Below, one piece after another: positions 1 through 8,031 of a DNA stretch of 64,000 nucleotides. This DNA is from Hirschia maritima DSM 19733 (GTDB taxonomy: Bacteria; Pseudomonadota; Alphaproteobacteria; Caulobacterales; Hyphomonadaceae). The notes beneath the pieces are model-generated. The model saw nothing but the letters and a program-made list of their open reading frames with translations. It was not told the origin of the DNA and made no database searches. Both the position numbers and the translations under genes were made by a program. The DNA lies in assembly GCF_000378345.1 (NCBI RefSeq), contig NZ_KB899546.1, positions 313,523-377,522 of the forward strand. The letters are read 5' to 3'. Position 1 is the stretch's first letter, and the number at the start of each line of letters is the position of its first letter.

Positions 1-601
1 CAATTTTTTGACTTTTTTCCGGATGAAACTGCGTACCAAATATATTGTTGCGTGCCACAGCGGCGGTGAAGTCACCGCCATAGTTAAAATGGGCAACAGA
101 CTGTTGTGAGTCATCTGTTTCAAACACATATGAGTGAGTGAAATAGAGATGAGGATTTTCTCCCAGATCAGATAAAATGGGGTGGTTCAAATTTTGAATT
201 TCATTCCAGCCCATGTGCGGGATGGCAAGTGAACTTGGTTCGGGTGTGATCCGTTTCACTGTGCCGGGGATCCAATTGAGGCCTAGCGTGTCACCGTCTT
301 CCAGACCTATTGACGCCAAAAGTTGCATACCTACGCAGATACCCATAAATGGGGTGCCTTTTGCGATGACGGCTTGCGTTAAAGCGTCGTGTAGACCTTC
401 ACGTTTCAACAGCCCGTTCATACAGTCAGCATAATGACCAACACCCGGAAGGAAAATACAATCGGCTCTTTCAATGACATCTGGATTAGATGTTATATCA
501 ATTTGTAGGTCAATTTCAGCAAGTTTTGCTGCTTCAGCCAGCGCACGTGATGCCGAGCGGATATTGCCTGAACCATAATCTATGAGAGCAAGTGTTTTCA
601 T
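1..601 (-). CDS. hisH: Imidazole glycerol phosphate synthase glutaminase subunit HisH (3' end cut off by window edge)
   Basis: Glutamine amidotransferase subunit that supplies ammonia to HisF in histidine biosynthesis. The reverse-strand frame opens with ATG at 601 and reads MKTLALIDYGSGNIRS, the usual HisH/class I amidotransferase start. The nucleophile elbow GICVGMQLL carries the catalytic Cys at about residue 89. The reading ends near the edge with FHPEKSQ, which holds the His and Glu of the catalytic triad. About 200 residues are present and only the last few residues should be missing. It lies 57 nt downstream of hisB on the same strand, so the two are probably co-transcribed; a hairpin sits in the gap. 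Identification is firm from motifs; the stop codon is outside the window. Confidence 0.95.
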   Translation of the reverse strand, partial: MKTLALIDYGSGNIRSASRALAEAAKLAEIDLQIDITSNPDVIERADCIFLPGVGHYADCMNGLLKREGLHDALTQAVIAKGTPFMGICVGMQLLASIGLEDGDTLGLNWIPGTVKRITPEPSSLAIPHMGWNEIQNLNHPILSDLGENPHLYFTHSYVFETDDSQQSVAHFNYGGDFTAAVARNNIFGTQFHPEKSQKI

Positions 602-612
602 GTGGGCCTTCT

Positions 613-640
613 AGCGTGACAAAGATGCTGATGTCACGCT
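613..640 (-). other. Hairpin in the hisB-hisH intergenic gap
   Basis: An 8-bp perfect inverted repeat, AGCGTGAC (613-620) and GTCACGCT (633-640), has a 12-nt loop and fills most of the 57-nt gap between hisB and hisH. Read in the direction of the operon it is followed by AGAAGG rather than a T-tract. It therefore looks more like an mRNA stability or partial-attenuation structure than a strong terminator. The AAGG just before the hisH start lies outside the stem and could act as ribosome binding site. Confidence 0.5.
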
Positions 641-658
641 TTGTGTATAGGATTTTTC

Positions 659-1270
659 CTACAGACTTCCTTTAGTGGATGCGGCTTGTCCGGCGAGTCT
701 TGGATCATTTTCTCCAGCCATTCGAACGGCACGAGCGAGTGCTTTAAAGCAAGCTTCTGCGATATGGTGTGTGTTGACGCCATAAAGACATTCGATGTGA
801 AGACATGCGCCGGAGCTCATGGCAAAAGCATGGAAAAATTCTTTGAACAATTCAGTATCAACTTCACCGACTTTGTCGCGAGTAAACTCAACTTTCCAGA
901 CAAGGTAGGGGCGGTTGCACAAATCGATACTGGCTCGGGCTAGGGTTTCATCCATCGGAATGTAGGCGTGACCAAAGCGCGTTATTCCCGTGAAACCGCC
1001 TGTTTCTTTTGTCAGTGCATCTTTAATTGCACCTCCGAGCACAATACCAACATCCTCCATTGTGTGGTGCATATCTATGTGTAGATCGCCCTTACATTTA
1101 ACATCTAGATCGATGGCGGAGTGCTTGGCAAAACTTTCCAGCATGTGGTCAAAAAAACCAATTCCTGTGTCGATTTTGGATTTACCAACGCCGTCCACAT
1201 TCACTTTTACTGTGATCTTGGTTTCCTTCGTTTCGCGAGATTTTTCCGCACTTCTTGGACTATCCGCCAT
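659..1270 (-). CDS. hisB: Imidazoleglycerol-phosphate dehydratase
   Basis: Dehydrates imidazole glycerol phosphate to imidazole acetol phosphate, the sixth step of histidine biosynthesis, in the cytoplasm. The 203-residue protein is of normal monofunctional HisB length, without the phosphatase domain of the enterobacterial fusion. It carries both metal-binding signatures: HHTMED at residues 68-73 and THHIAEA at 167-173. It ends in the family-typical STKGSL. The ATG at 1270 is preceded by CCGGAG at good spacing. It is the first visible gene of a minus-strand operon continuing into hisH. The 144-nt region upstream is shared with the divergent EAL gene and should hold both promoters. Confidence 0.97.
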   Translation of the reverse strand: MADSPRSAEKSRETKETKITVKVNVDGVGKSKIDTGIGFFDHMLESFAKHSAIDLDVKCKGDLHIDMHHTMEDVGIVLGGAIKDALTKETGGFTGITRFGHAYIPMDETLARASIDLCNRPYLVWKVEFTRDKVGEVDTELFKEFFHAFAMSSGACLHIECLYGVNTHHIAEACFKALARAVRMAGENDPRLAGQAASTKGSL

Positions 1271-1414
1271 TCAAAACTCCGGTTATCGTTAACAAAGTGA
1301 TTACAACTAATAATTAGTTTGTAGCTTATTAGTGTAATTCTCTTAATATGTAGTGCAAATTGCCTTGTTTTTGGTTGATAAAAAGCACTTTTGACGGAGT
1401 AAATAAAGCAATAA

Positions 1415-3145
1415 GTGATGACATCAAACCAAAAGATTTCCTCAAAGCGTATTAAATTGCCGCTTCGCATAACGTTTGTGAGTGTTATTGCGTCTTTTCT
1501 TGCTGGTTTGGGTGTTCTTGTTTTTGAGATTGTGGTTGCTGGATTCCCTGCATCTGTATTCAATATAGTTGTGTGCATTTTAGTGACAATGCTGATTTCG
1601 TCGGCGATTGGTTATGTCACTTATCGTATTACTGAGAAATTATTAGGGCCTATAAACACTCTCGCAAAAGAAATACGGCGTCTGCGTCCCGGACAGGGAG
1701 ATGGGCTAACGTCTTCGGTCAGAAAAGTATCTGATGAGTTAGCGGATGCTGTGCATGATATGACAGCTAAATATGATGCAATTATTCGTAAAACTTATCA
1801 GATGTCTATTTCAGATCCGCTGACGGGTTTGATAAATAGGGCTCACTTTTTAAAGAAAACAGAAGCATATATTCTTTCGGGAGGGGAGCGGACCGTAAGT
1901 GTCGTTATTGTGGACTTGGACAGATTTAGCCGGGTTAATGACAAATTTGGCCCCCAATTAGCCGACGAGTTGTTGGTAATGGTAGGTGCGCGGTTAAAAG
2001 CTTATCTATTGGAAGCTGACTCAGCTATGCGCCCTCTAGAGCAAATTGAAGAAGCGCCAAGTCTTTTGAGCCGTTTGGCCGCTGATACCTATGCAATTGT
2101 GATCCCTTATACTTCTCAAAAAGTCGTTGAAAAGATTGTTGAGTTCCTACGTTTTCAATTGGAAAAACCATTCACTCTTGATGGACGGTTAGTTGAGTTA
2201 ACTGCAGCTTATGCGGCGGCTTCCGCACCACAAGATGCACCCAACGCTGTCGAACTAATGAAACAAGTAGATTTTTCACTAAAAACGTCAAAACATGCGA
2301 AATTCAAAGGGCTTCGCTTTTATGATTCTTCGATGCAAGAGTCGGCACAAAGAAATCTCACCTTAGAGGACGATATCCGACGGGGAATTGAAAACAAAGA
2401 ATTTATTCCTGTTTTTCAGCCCAAAATAGAGTTGGAAACGGGCGTGGTCATTGGGGCTGAAGCTTTGGCACGTTGGCGTAGACCAGATGGTGCGGTAGTT
2501 TCTCCCGGCGTCTTTGTACCAAAAGCAGAGGAATTGGGACTAATTCCTAAAATGGGTGAGAATATCCTTCGTGAAGCATGTATTGAAGCTGCAAAATGGG
2601 ATTTCAATGGACACAAGCCACGTTTGGCGGTGAATGTGTCTCCGTTACAGTTTGAAGATCCAAATTTTGTGGACATGGTCAATGATGTTCTTACCGAGTC
2701 TAGATTGCCTGCAAAACAATTGGAATTAGAACTTACCGAGACCGCGGCGGTTGATAATCCAGAGCGTGTTGCCAAAATTATGCGACCTTTGCGTGCCAAA
2801 GGAGTTCGTTTTGCAATTGATGACTTTGGAACAGGACATTCTAACTTCACGACCGTGACGCGATTGCCGTTTGATGTGTTTAAGATCGACCAACAATTCG
2901 TCCGCGCCCATGGCACTGACCCACATGCTCCAGCTATCATTGAGATGATTTTAGCGATGGCAGAAGCGCTAGGGCAGGAGACTGTGGCAGAGGGTGTTGA
3001 AACACGTGAACACTATGAGTTTTTGCGACGTCGTGCTTGCACCATCGGGCAAGGGTATTTCTTTTCTCCACCTTTACCCGCGCATGAATTTGAGAGTTTT
3101 GTGCACCATTGGCGTTCGCCTGAACTCACCAAGAAACTAGCGTAG
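1415..3145 (+). CDS. Membrane-bound EAL-domain c-di-GMP phosphodiesterase with degenerate GGDEF domain
   Basis: Predicted cyclic-di-GMP phosphodiesterase anchored in the inner membrane. Two hydrophobic helices (about residues 18-42 and 48-70) are followed by a short HAMP-like linker, a GGDEF-fold domain (about 130-305) and an EAL domain (about 320-570). The GGDEF active-site loop reads AADTY at about 222-226, so diguanylate cyclase activity should be lost. The EAL domain keeps its catalytic residues: E349 of EAL, N407, E442, DDFGTG at 469-474, K490 and E526/E529 of VAEGVET. Either GTG 1415 or ATG 1418 could be the start; neither has a strong ribosome site at normal spacing. It stands alone between hisB (divergent) and hslV. 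The regulatory input is unknown; the dead GGDEF domain may bind GTP as an allosteric effector, as in some other GGDEF-EAL proteins. Confidence 0.9.
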   Translation: MMTSNQKISSKRIKLPLRITFVSVIASFLAGLGVLVFEIVVAGFPASVFNIVVCILVTMLISSAIGYVTYRITEKLLGPINTLAKEIRRLRPGQGDGLTSSVRKVSDELADAVHDMTAKYDAIIRKTYQMSISDPLTGLINRAHFLKKTEAYILSGGERTVSVVIVDLDRFSRVNDKFGPQLADELLVMVGARLKAYLLEADSAMRPLEQIEEAPSLLSRLAADTYAIVIPYTSQKVVEKIVEFLRFQLEKPFTLDGRLVELTAAYAAASAPQDAPNAVELMKQVDFSLKTSKHAKFKGLRFYDSSMQESAQRNLTLEDDIRRGIENKEFIPVFQPKIELETGVVIGAEALARWRRPDGAVVSPGVFVPKAEELGLIPKMGENILREACIEAAKWDFNGHKPRLAVNVSPLQFEDPNFVDMVNDVLTESRLPAKQLELELTETAAVDNPERVAKIMRPLRAKGVRFAIDDFGTGHSNFTTVTRLPFDVFKIDQQFVRAHGTDPHAPAIIEMILAMAEALGQETVAEGVETREHYEFLRRRACTIGQGYFFSPPLPAHEFESFVHHWRSPELTKKLA

Positions 3146-3251
3146 GCGGTTTCTTACCACTTTTCTTGAAAACTGATTTTTTTATAAAAATCCTTGATCC
3201 TGCCTGATTCAACGTTCACCTATAAGGGAGAATAGAATTCAGGAGACCTTT

Positions 3252-3809
3252 ATGACGCAAGATACTTCCCCACAAAGCTGGCACAGCACAACAATTTTAG
3301 CTGTTCGTAAGCCAGGCAAGGTGGTGATTATCGGTGATGGACAAGTGTCCATGGGCAATACAGTGATGAAGGGTAATGCACGCAAAGTTCGCCGTATTGG
3401 TGAAGGTGGTAATATTATCGCTGGATTTGCCGGAGCAACCGCTGATGCTTTTACTTTGTTTGAAAGGCTTGAACAGAAACTTGAGCGTTTTCCAGGTCAA
3501 TTGCAACGCGCAGCTGTTGAACTCGCAAAGGACTGGCGAACAGATAAATATCTCCAAAAACTCGAAGCGCTTTTGATTGTAGCTGATAAACATACGACAC
3601 TTGTCCTGACTGGTATGGGGGATGTGCTCGAACCTGAGCATGATGTCGTCGCAATTGGCTCAGGTGGAAATTACGCTTTGTCAGCTGCTCGAGCAATTTT
3701 TGAATATGAAGAAGATGCTGAAGTACTCGGCCGAAAAGCTATGGAAGTAGCGGCAGATGTATGTGTCTTCACCAATGAAAACTTTGTTGTGGAGACTTTA
3801 GATGTCTGA
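3252..3809 (+). CDS. hslV: ATP-dependent protease subunit HslV (ClpQ)
   Basis: Proteolytic core of the HslUV (ClpYQ) protease, a two-tier hexamer in the cytoplasm related to the proteasome beta subunit. At 185 residues it has the family's length. The catalytic threonine follows a short propeptide: SWHS then TTILAVRK, with Thr13 as the new N-terminus. GDGQVSMG and [19 protein letters not shown] are classic HslV segments. The start ATG at 3252 is preceded by AGGAGA (3241-3246). It is the first gene of hslV - membrane protein - hslU, overlapping the second gene by 8 nt. Expression is expected to rise on heat shock, but no convincing sigma-32 promoter was found upstream. Confidence 0.97.
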   Translation: MTQDTSPQSWHSTTILAVRKPGKVVIIGDGQVSMGNTVMKGNARKVRRIGEGGNIIAGFAGATADAFTLFERLEQKLERFPGQLQRAAVELAKDWRTDKYLQKLEALLIVADKHTTLVLTGMGDVLEPEHDVVAIGSGGNYALSAARAIFEYEEDAEVLGRKAMEVAADVCVFTNENFVVETLDV

Positions 3810-4947
3810 ACGTGATGCCCTTAACCAGGCAATCAAAGATGGAGTTTTAACGGCCGAACAAGGTGAAAAACTCCAAGGTTATCTGGCCAAGGGCGGGGAT
3901 CCATATGGTCCCGAAGATGCTGAAAATTTGAGTTTTTTAGCGTCGTTCAATGATATCTTTCTCACATTCGGCATCATGATTTTAATGTCGGGTGCGACTT
4001 TATTTTTGGGTTGGACCCTTAAAAGCATTATGCCTTGGACATTGCTTGGTCCTGTACTGGCATTGGTGATGGCGTCATTAGCGTGGTTGATGGCAGAGTA
4101 TTTTGCTACACGCCGTCGATTGCTGCTTCCCTCTATGGGATTAGCATTGGTTTTCTACTTTATGGTTGGAAGTGGAGTAGGCGCGCTTTTAACGAAACTG
4201 CTTTTAGACAATGCTGGCGATGTAATGTTGCAGGCTGCTCAAAATGGAAAGCAACAAGAAGACATTCCTGAAATCATGTTCGGGAAGATGTTTGATAACG
4301 GATATCTTTCAATTATAGCAGGTTCTGTGGCAGCTCTAGCCTTTTACATTCGTTTCCGTTTGCCATTTGCATTGTTTCTGATTGCAGTATCCGGTGCATT
4401 ATTATTCTACACTTTCACTTTCCAAAATAATGGATTTAACCTTTCTGCCATTGGGGCAGGAGCAGTGTTTTTTGTTGGTCTTGTAACGCTTGCTTTTGCG
4501 ATGTTCTTTGATGCAAGAGATCCGGCTAGACGCACCATTCAATCTGACAACGCTTTTTGGCTGCATTTGGCAGCAGCGCCGCAAATCATGTTGGGCATGC
4601 GCTTTATGATCATTGGAGATTCTGTTGAATCTGAAAGCGGATCGTCTGTAATGATGTTGATTGCTCTTTTGGGGGTGGGGATCTTATCCCTTGCACTCAA
4701 TCGACGAGCCTTGATCTTTTCGGGCCTGATCACATTTACATTGGTCGTATTCTCACTAGTTGGAAATTCTGGTTTGTCCGGCGTGGAAGTCGTTGCGCTG
4801 CCTCTTCTAATTGTAGGAGGAAGCGTTGTTTTATTGGGAGCAGGTTGGAAAACAGCTCGCAATATGGTTTTAAAGTTTTTTCCAGAAGACGGGATATGGG
4901 GCCGTCTATTTCCCCCAGAACATGTGCTTAGCGGCAAGAATAAATAA
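3802..4947 (+). CDS. DUF2157-like multi-pass membrane protein embedded between hslV and hslU
   Basis: A 381-residue protein of unknown function. The soluble N-terminus (about 50 residues, with [18 protein letters not shown] resembling the DUF2157 N-terminal module) is followed by about ten hydrophobic segments. A tract near residue 250 reads [15 protein letters not shown], a pattern I associate with alphaproteobacterial proteins of this kind. Its ATG lies inside the end of hslV (8-nt overlap), so translation is likely coupled, and hslU begins 11 nt after its stop. Being flanked by both halves of one protease suggests co-expression under the same stress, or a membrane role linked to protein quality control. 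That is inference from position; no catalytic motif is visible. Confidence 0.75.
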   Translation: MSERDALNQAIKDGVLTAEQGEKLQGYLAKGGDPYGPEDAENLSFLASFNDIFLTFGIMILMSGATLFLGWTLKSIMPWTLLGPVLALVMASLAWLMAEYFATRRRLLLPSMGLALVFYFMVGSGVGALLTKLLLDNAGDVMLQAAQNGKQQEDIPEIMFGKMFDNGYLSIIAGSVAALAFYIRFRLPFALFLIAVSGALLFYTFTFQNNGFNLSAIGAGAVFFVGLVTLAFAMFFDARDPARRTIQSDNAFWLHLAAAPQIMLGMRFMIIGDSVESESGSSVMMLIALLGVGILSLALNRRALIFSGLITFTLVVFSLVGNSGLSGVEVVALPLLIVGGSVVLLGAGWKTARNMVLKFFPEDGIWGRLFPPEHVLSGKNK

Positions 4948-4958
4948 TAAGGGCTAAG

Positions 4959-6266
4959 ATGACTGAATTTTCTCCTCGTGAAATTGTTTCCGAGCTGGAT
5001 CGTTTTATTGTTGGACAAGCAGATGCAAAACGCGCGGTTGCTTTGGCATTGCGAAACCGTTGGCGCCGCAAGCAGTTGGATGCGGACCTTCGTGAAGAAG
5101 TAACACCAAAAAACATTCTTATGATTGGGCCGACAGGTGTTGGTAAGACCGAGATATCGCGTCGTTTAGCCAAGTTAGCTCAAGCGCCTTTCATCAAGGT
5201 TGAGGCCACGAAATTCACCGAAGTTGGATATGTGGGTCGTGATGTAGAACAGATCGTACGTGATCTTGTTGAAGCTGCAATAACAATGGTGAAAGAAGAA
5301 AAACGTAAGGGAGTTCGCGCACGCGCTGAGGCGGCCGCTGAATCTCGTGTTCTTGATGCGTTGGTTGGACCGGATGCAAAAGAGAGCACACGTGAATCTT
5401 TCCAAACAAAACTACGTTCAGGCCAGCTTGATGACAAAGAAATAGAGATTGATATCTCTGATAATGCTTCACCGATGCAATCCATGGAAATACCAGGCCA
5501 ACCTGGCGCAAGCATGGGCATGTTAAATCTGGGTGATCTGCTCGGCAAAGGATTTGGTGGTCGCACAAAATCCGTCAAATTGACTGTAAAAGATGCCTAT
5601 CGTCCATTGATTGATGAAGAGTCTGATAAACTAGTTGATGAAGAAGCCATCACGCGTGACGCTATCAAATTGGTTGAAGAAGAGGGCATCGTCTTCCTAG
5701 ATGAGATTGATAAAGTTGCAGCCCGCCAAGAATCAGGTGGAGCAGGGGTATCTCGTGAAGGAGTGCAGCGTGATCTCCTTCCGTTGATCGAAGGTACGAC
5801 AGTGTCCACAAAGCATGGTGCTGTGAAAACAGATTATATACTGTTCATTGCGTCAGGTGCTTTCCATGTTTCTAAACCATCTGACCTATTGCCAGAGCTT
5901 CAAGGGCGTTTGCCAATTCGTGTGGAATTGCGCGGTCTGACTGAAGAAGATTTCCGCCGCATTCTCACAGAACCAGAAGCAAGCTTGATCAAGCAATATG
6001 TTGCTTTGATTGGTGCAGAAGGCATGACGCTCGAATTTGAAGATGGCGCAATAGATGAAATTGCCAAATTGTCAGTTCAGGTGAATGACACTGTTGAGAA
6101 TATAGGTGCACGTCGATTACACACCGTGTTGGAACGTTTGCTAGAAGAGATTTCATTCACAGCGCCTGATCGCAATGGTGAAAGCTTTACAGTCACCGCA
6201 GACTATGTTCGCGAAAAAGTCGGCGGTTATGCCGGTGATGCTGATCTGTCTAAGTACATATTGTAG
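4959..6266 (+). CDS. hslU: ATP-dependent protease ATPase subunit HslU (ClpY)
   Basis: AAA+ unfoldase that feeds substrates into HslV. The 435 residues match family length. Walker A is GPTGVGKT at 57-64, Walker B IVFLDEID at 244-251, with the intermediate (I) domain of charged and Gly-rich sequence between them. The C-terminus ends in YIL, the short tail that docks into HslV and activates it. It is the third gene of the hslV operon, 11 nt after the membrane protein. The N-terminal [19 protein letters not shown] matches HslU orthologues closely, which supports the ATG at 4959. Confidence 0.97.
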   Translation: MTEFSPREIVSELDRFIVGQADAKRAVALALRNRWRRKQLDADLREEVTPKNILMIGPTGVGKTEISRRLAKLAQAPFIKVEATKFTEVGYVGRDVEQIVRDLVEAAITMVKEEKRKGVRARAEAAAESRVLDALVGPDAKESTRESFQTKLRSGQLDDKEIEIDISDNASPMQSMEIPGQPGASMGMLNLGDLLGKGFGGRTKSVKLTVKDAYRPLIDEESDKLVDEEAITRDAIKLVEEEGIVFLDEIDKVAARQESGGAGVSREGVQRDLLPLIEGTTVSTKHGAVKTDYILFIASGAFHVSKPSDLLPELQGRLPIRVELRGLTEEDFRRILTEPEASLIKQYVALIGAEGMTLEFEDGAIDEIAKLSVQVNDTVENIGARRLHTVLERLLEEISFTAPDRNGESFTVTADYVREKVGGYAGDADLSKYIL

Positions 6267-6272
6267 AGAATT

Positions 6273-6761
6273 ATGATGCCAACTGAAGTGTTTGAATTTA
6301 GAGCAAGTCGGTTGGGATCATTTCTAATTTTAATTGGGTCCGTTGTGTTTGCTGCAGCGGGCCTTATTTTATGGTATCAACCTGACGCACCATATGATTT
6401 ACGTTTGTGGATGGGATTATTCGGCATTGGTGCGGCATGTGTGTTCTTTGTGGTGCTGTATCGTCTGGTTGTTGGTCCTGTCATGGTGAGAGTGTCGCCC
6501 GAAGGTTTGTTCATTAAAAATTATGATGCAACCATTCCGTGGGAGGCGTTGGAAACAGTTCGGTTAGTGATGATTGAAAATCGCGGAGAGATGCTGGAGT
6601 TAGTTCCAAAAGCACCGCTGCATTCAACCTTAGCAACTGGAAAATTTGCACTTGGAAAACAAGTAAATAACCTAGCTGGATTGCCAGATTATGCTTATTC
6701 GATGACAGGCATTCGCGGCACTAATCAAGATTTGATGCGGGCGATTTCTGTTTATATTTGA
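6273..6761 (+). CDS. Small membrane protein with PH-like C-terminal half
   Basis: A 162-residue protein with two hydrophobic helices near the N-terminus (about 15-35 and 46-68), followed by a soluble region. The part reading VRVSPEGLFIKNYDATIPWEALETVRL resembles bacterial PH-like domains of the STM3941/YcxB type; this is recognition by pattern only. No catalytic residues are seen. Two consecutive ATGs (6273, 6276) follow GAGAA, and the gene starts 6 nt after the hslU stop, so it probably belongs to the tail of the hslVU transcript. Function unknown. Confidence 0.7.
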   Translation: MMPTEVFEFRASRLGSFLILIGSVVFAAAGLILWYQPDAPYDLRLWMGLFGIGAACVFFVVLYRLVVGPVMVRVSPEGLFIKNYDATIPWEALETVRLVMIENRGEMLELVPKAPLHSTLATGKFALGKQVNNLAGLPDYAYSMTGIRGTNQDLMRAISVYI

Positions 6762-6781
6762 ATTGAGTAGGGGATAAAGTT

Positions 6782-7204
6782 GTGCCAAAGCCTTTAGAAT
6801 ATACACATGCAGGAACATATTTTTCAAAATTTATGAATGATGCTCAAAAAGCGCTAAATGCTCCAACAAGTAATGTGACTTACACAGCTGTGCAGTCTGT
6901 TTTTATGGTGTTTCGTAGAAGACTTACATTGAAGCAATCCATTTTGTTCGCTTCGGCATTACCAGTAATTTTAAGAGCATTGTATATTCAAGATTGGGAT
7001 ACCAACGAAGAGATACTTAAGTTTTCGAATATGACAGCGTTAAATAATGAGGCTTTGTCCCTGAGAAAACATCATAATTTTTCTCCAGAAAACACGATTG
7101 AAATTGTAGCAGACGTTTTAAAACGACACGTCGATGAAGACGTGTTTAAGAAGCGCCTTAAGGAAATTTCCCAAGACGCTTACAATTTTTGGGTACCAGA
7201 TTAG
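6782..7204 (+). CDS. DUF2267 family protein
   Basis: A 140-residue soluble, mostly helical protein. The segment FRRRLTLKQSILFASALPVILRALYIQDW matches the DUF2267 pattern, in which a helical repeat carries a conserved acidic or basic Leu-rich stretch and the phrase LP..L+.LYI.DW. The start is GTG at 6782, supported by AGGGGA about ten bases upstream. It follows the PH-like membrane gene by 20 nt and converges with the AlkB-like gene, their stops lying 8 nt apart. DUF2267 proteins have no agreed function; some are found near stress genes, as here after hslVU. Confidence 0.75.
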   Translation: MPKPLEYTHAGTYFSKFMNDAQKALNAPTSNVTYTAVQSVFMVFRRRLTLKQSILFASALPVILRALYIQDWDTNEEILKFSNMTALNNEALSLRKHHNFSPENTIEIVADVLKRHVDEDVFKKRLKEISQDAYNFWVPD

Positions 7205-7212
7205 TTATTCAA

Positions 7213-7812
7213 TTATACGTTAACTCGTCTAAGCGTTAAATTCAGCCTTCCACCCTTTTTTAGCAGGGTAGAACTGCCTCCATATATATGATCTATACCG
7301 TGATAGGCGAGACGGGATTGGCCGCCTAAGACAACCACATCTCCCGAATGTAATTTGAACGATTGTGTTGGATCTTTTCGATTGAGACCACCAATTCGAA
7401 AACGAGCTGTATCTCCCAATGATATAGAGACAACAGGCGCTGCTAGGTCTTCCTCATCATTGTCGACATGCAGACCCATTTTGGCTCCGGAGTTATAATA
7501 ATTTACCAAACAAGCATGTGGAGGATTTTTATATTGCGAAATGTCCTCCCATATGCTCATTAGGGGCCGCGGAATGCTTGGCCATGTTTTTTTTGTGGTT
7601 GGATGTGTTTTTTCATAACGATATCCAGTACCATCAGAGACCCAGCCAAGTTCTCCGAAATTCGTCATTTTTACACTGAAAGGATTATTGCTTCTGGGCA
7701 TTCTGGGAGTAAAAAAGGGATTATTTTTCATATGGTTACGGATATCATCGACCAGCTCTTCCTGAGCTTGTCTGTTTAGATATTCAGGTAGGTATTGAAA
7801 CCCGTCCAACAT
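7213..7812 (-). CDS. alkB: AlkB-family 2-oxoglutarate/Fe(II) dioxygenase (DNA alkylation repair)
   Basis: Oxidative demethylase of alkylated bases, using Fe(II), oxygen and 2-oxoglutarate. In 199 residues the full AlkB set is visible. The iron ligands are H115-x-D117 (GLHVDNDE) and H171 (LAYHGID). The 2-oxoglutarate contacts N104/Y106 (VNYYNSG) and R189/R195 (RLNLTLRR) have the same 2- and 6-residue spacings as the E. coli enzyme. The substrate lid lies in the Pro/Asn-rich N-terminal third. No Ada gene is adjacent. It converges with the DUF2267 gene and is divergent from dnaK. Whether the substrate is DNA, RNA or protein cannot be settled here. Confidence 0.92.
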   Translation of the reverse strand: MLDGFQYLPEYLNRQAQEELVDDIRNHMKNNPFFTPRMPRSNNPFSVKMTNFGELGWVSDGTGYRYEKTHPTTKKTWPSIPRPLMSIWEDISQYKNPPHACLVNYYNSGAKMGLHVDNDEEDLAAPVVSISLGDTARFRIGGLNRKDPTQSFKLHSGDVVVLGGQSRLAYHGIDHIYGGSSTLLKKGGRLNLTLRRVNV

Positions 7813-7863
7813 GTGTTTAATAACCCGCGCTAATAACCTTCATAACGAAAATGTGAGTTTGCC

Positions 7864-8031
7864 TATTGAGCCTGAAGATTTGAACCCCATATGGGCTTAC
7901 AAGCCTGGCTTTTTTAATATAAAGGAGCCGAGTTCAATTTTTTAGGGGACCGCCTGAACCAGGCGCCGCAAGTTAGGGCCTATATCGGGCAAGGGCGGCC
8001 GCCAATATCTAAGGAATGAGAGAGACTAAAT
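7864..8031 (+). promoter_or_regulatory. dnaK promoter region and GC-rich structured leader
   Basis: Two promoter-like signals lie upstream of dnaK. TATTGAG (7864-7870) with CCCCAT 14 nt later (7885-7890) loosely fits the sigma-32 layout. CTTACA (7896-7901) with TATAAA after 16 nt (7918-7923) fits a housekeeping layout. The following leader is much richer in GC than its surroundings. It contains a perfect 6-bp hairpin with a 3-nt loop (CGCCTG AAC CAGGCG, 7951-7965) and a 10-bp palindrome GGCGGCCGCC (7994-8003), then the ribosome site AGGAATGAG. No CIRCE (HrcA-binding) repeat is present. The promoter calls are tentative; the hairpins are read directly. Confidence 0.4.

Noticed and set aside
2416-2940. 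Long open frame on the minus strand inside the EAL gene
   Set aside because: It lies wholly within a gene with clear domains, has no family features and no ribosome site; an antisense shadow.
3165-3251. Possible sigma-32 promoter upstream of hslV (CTTGAA at 3165 or CTTGAT at 3193 with CCTATAA at 3219)
   Set aside because: The -35/-10 spacings (over 20 nt) do not fit the known heat-shock promoter layout, so I do not annotate it.
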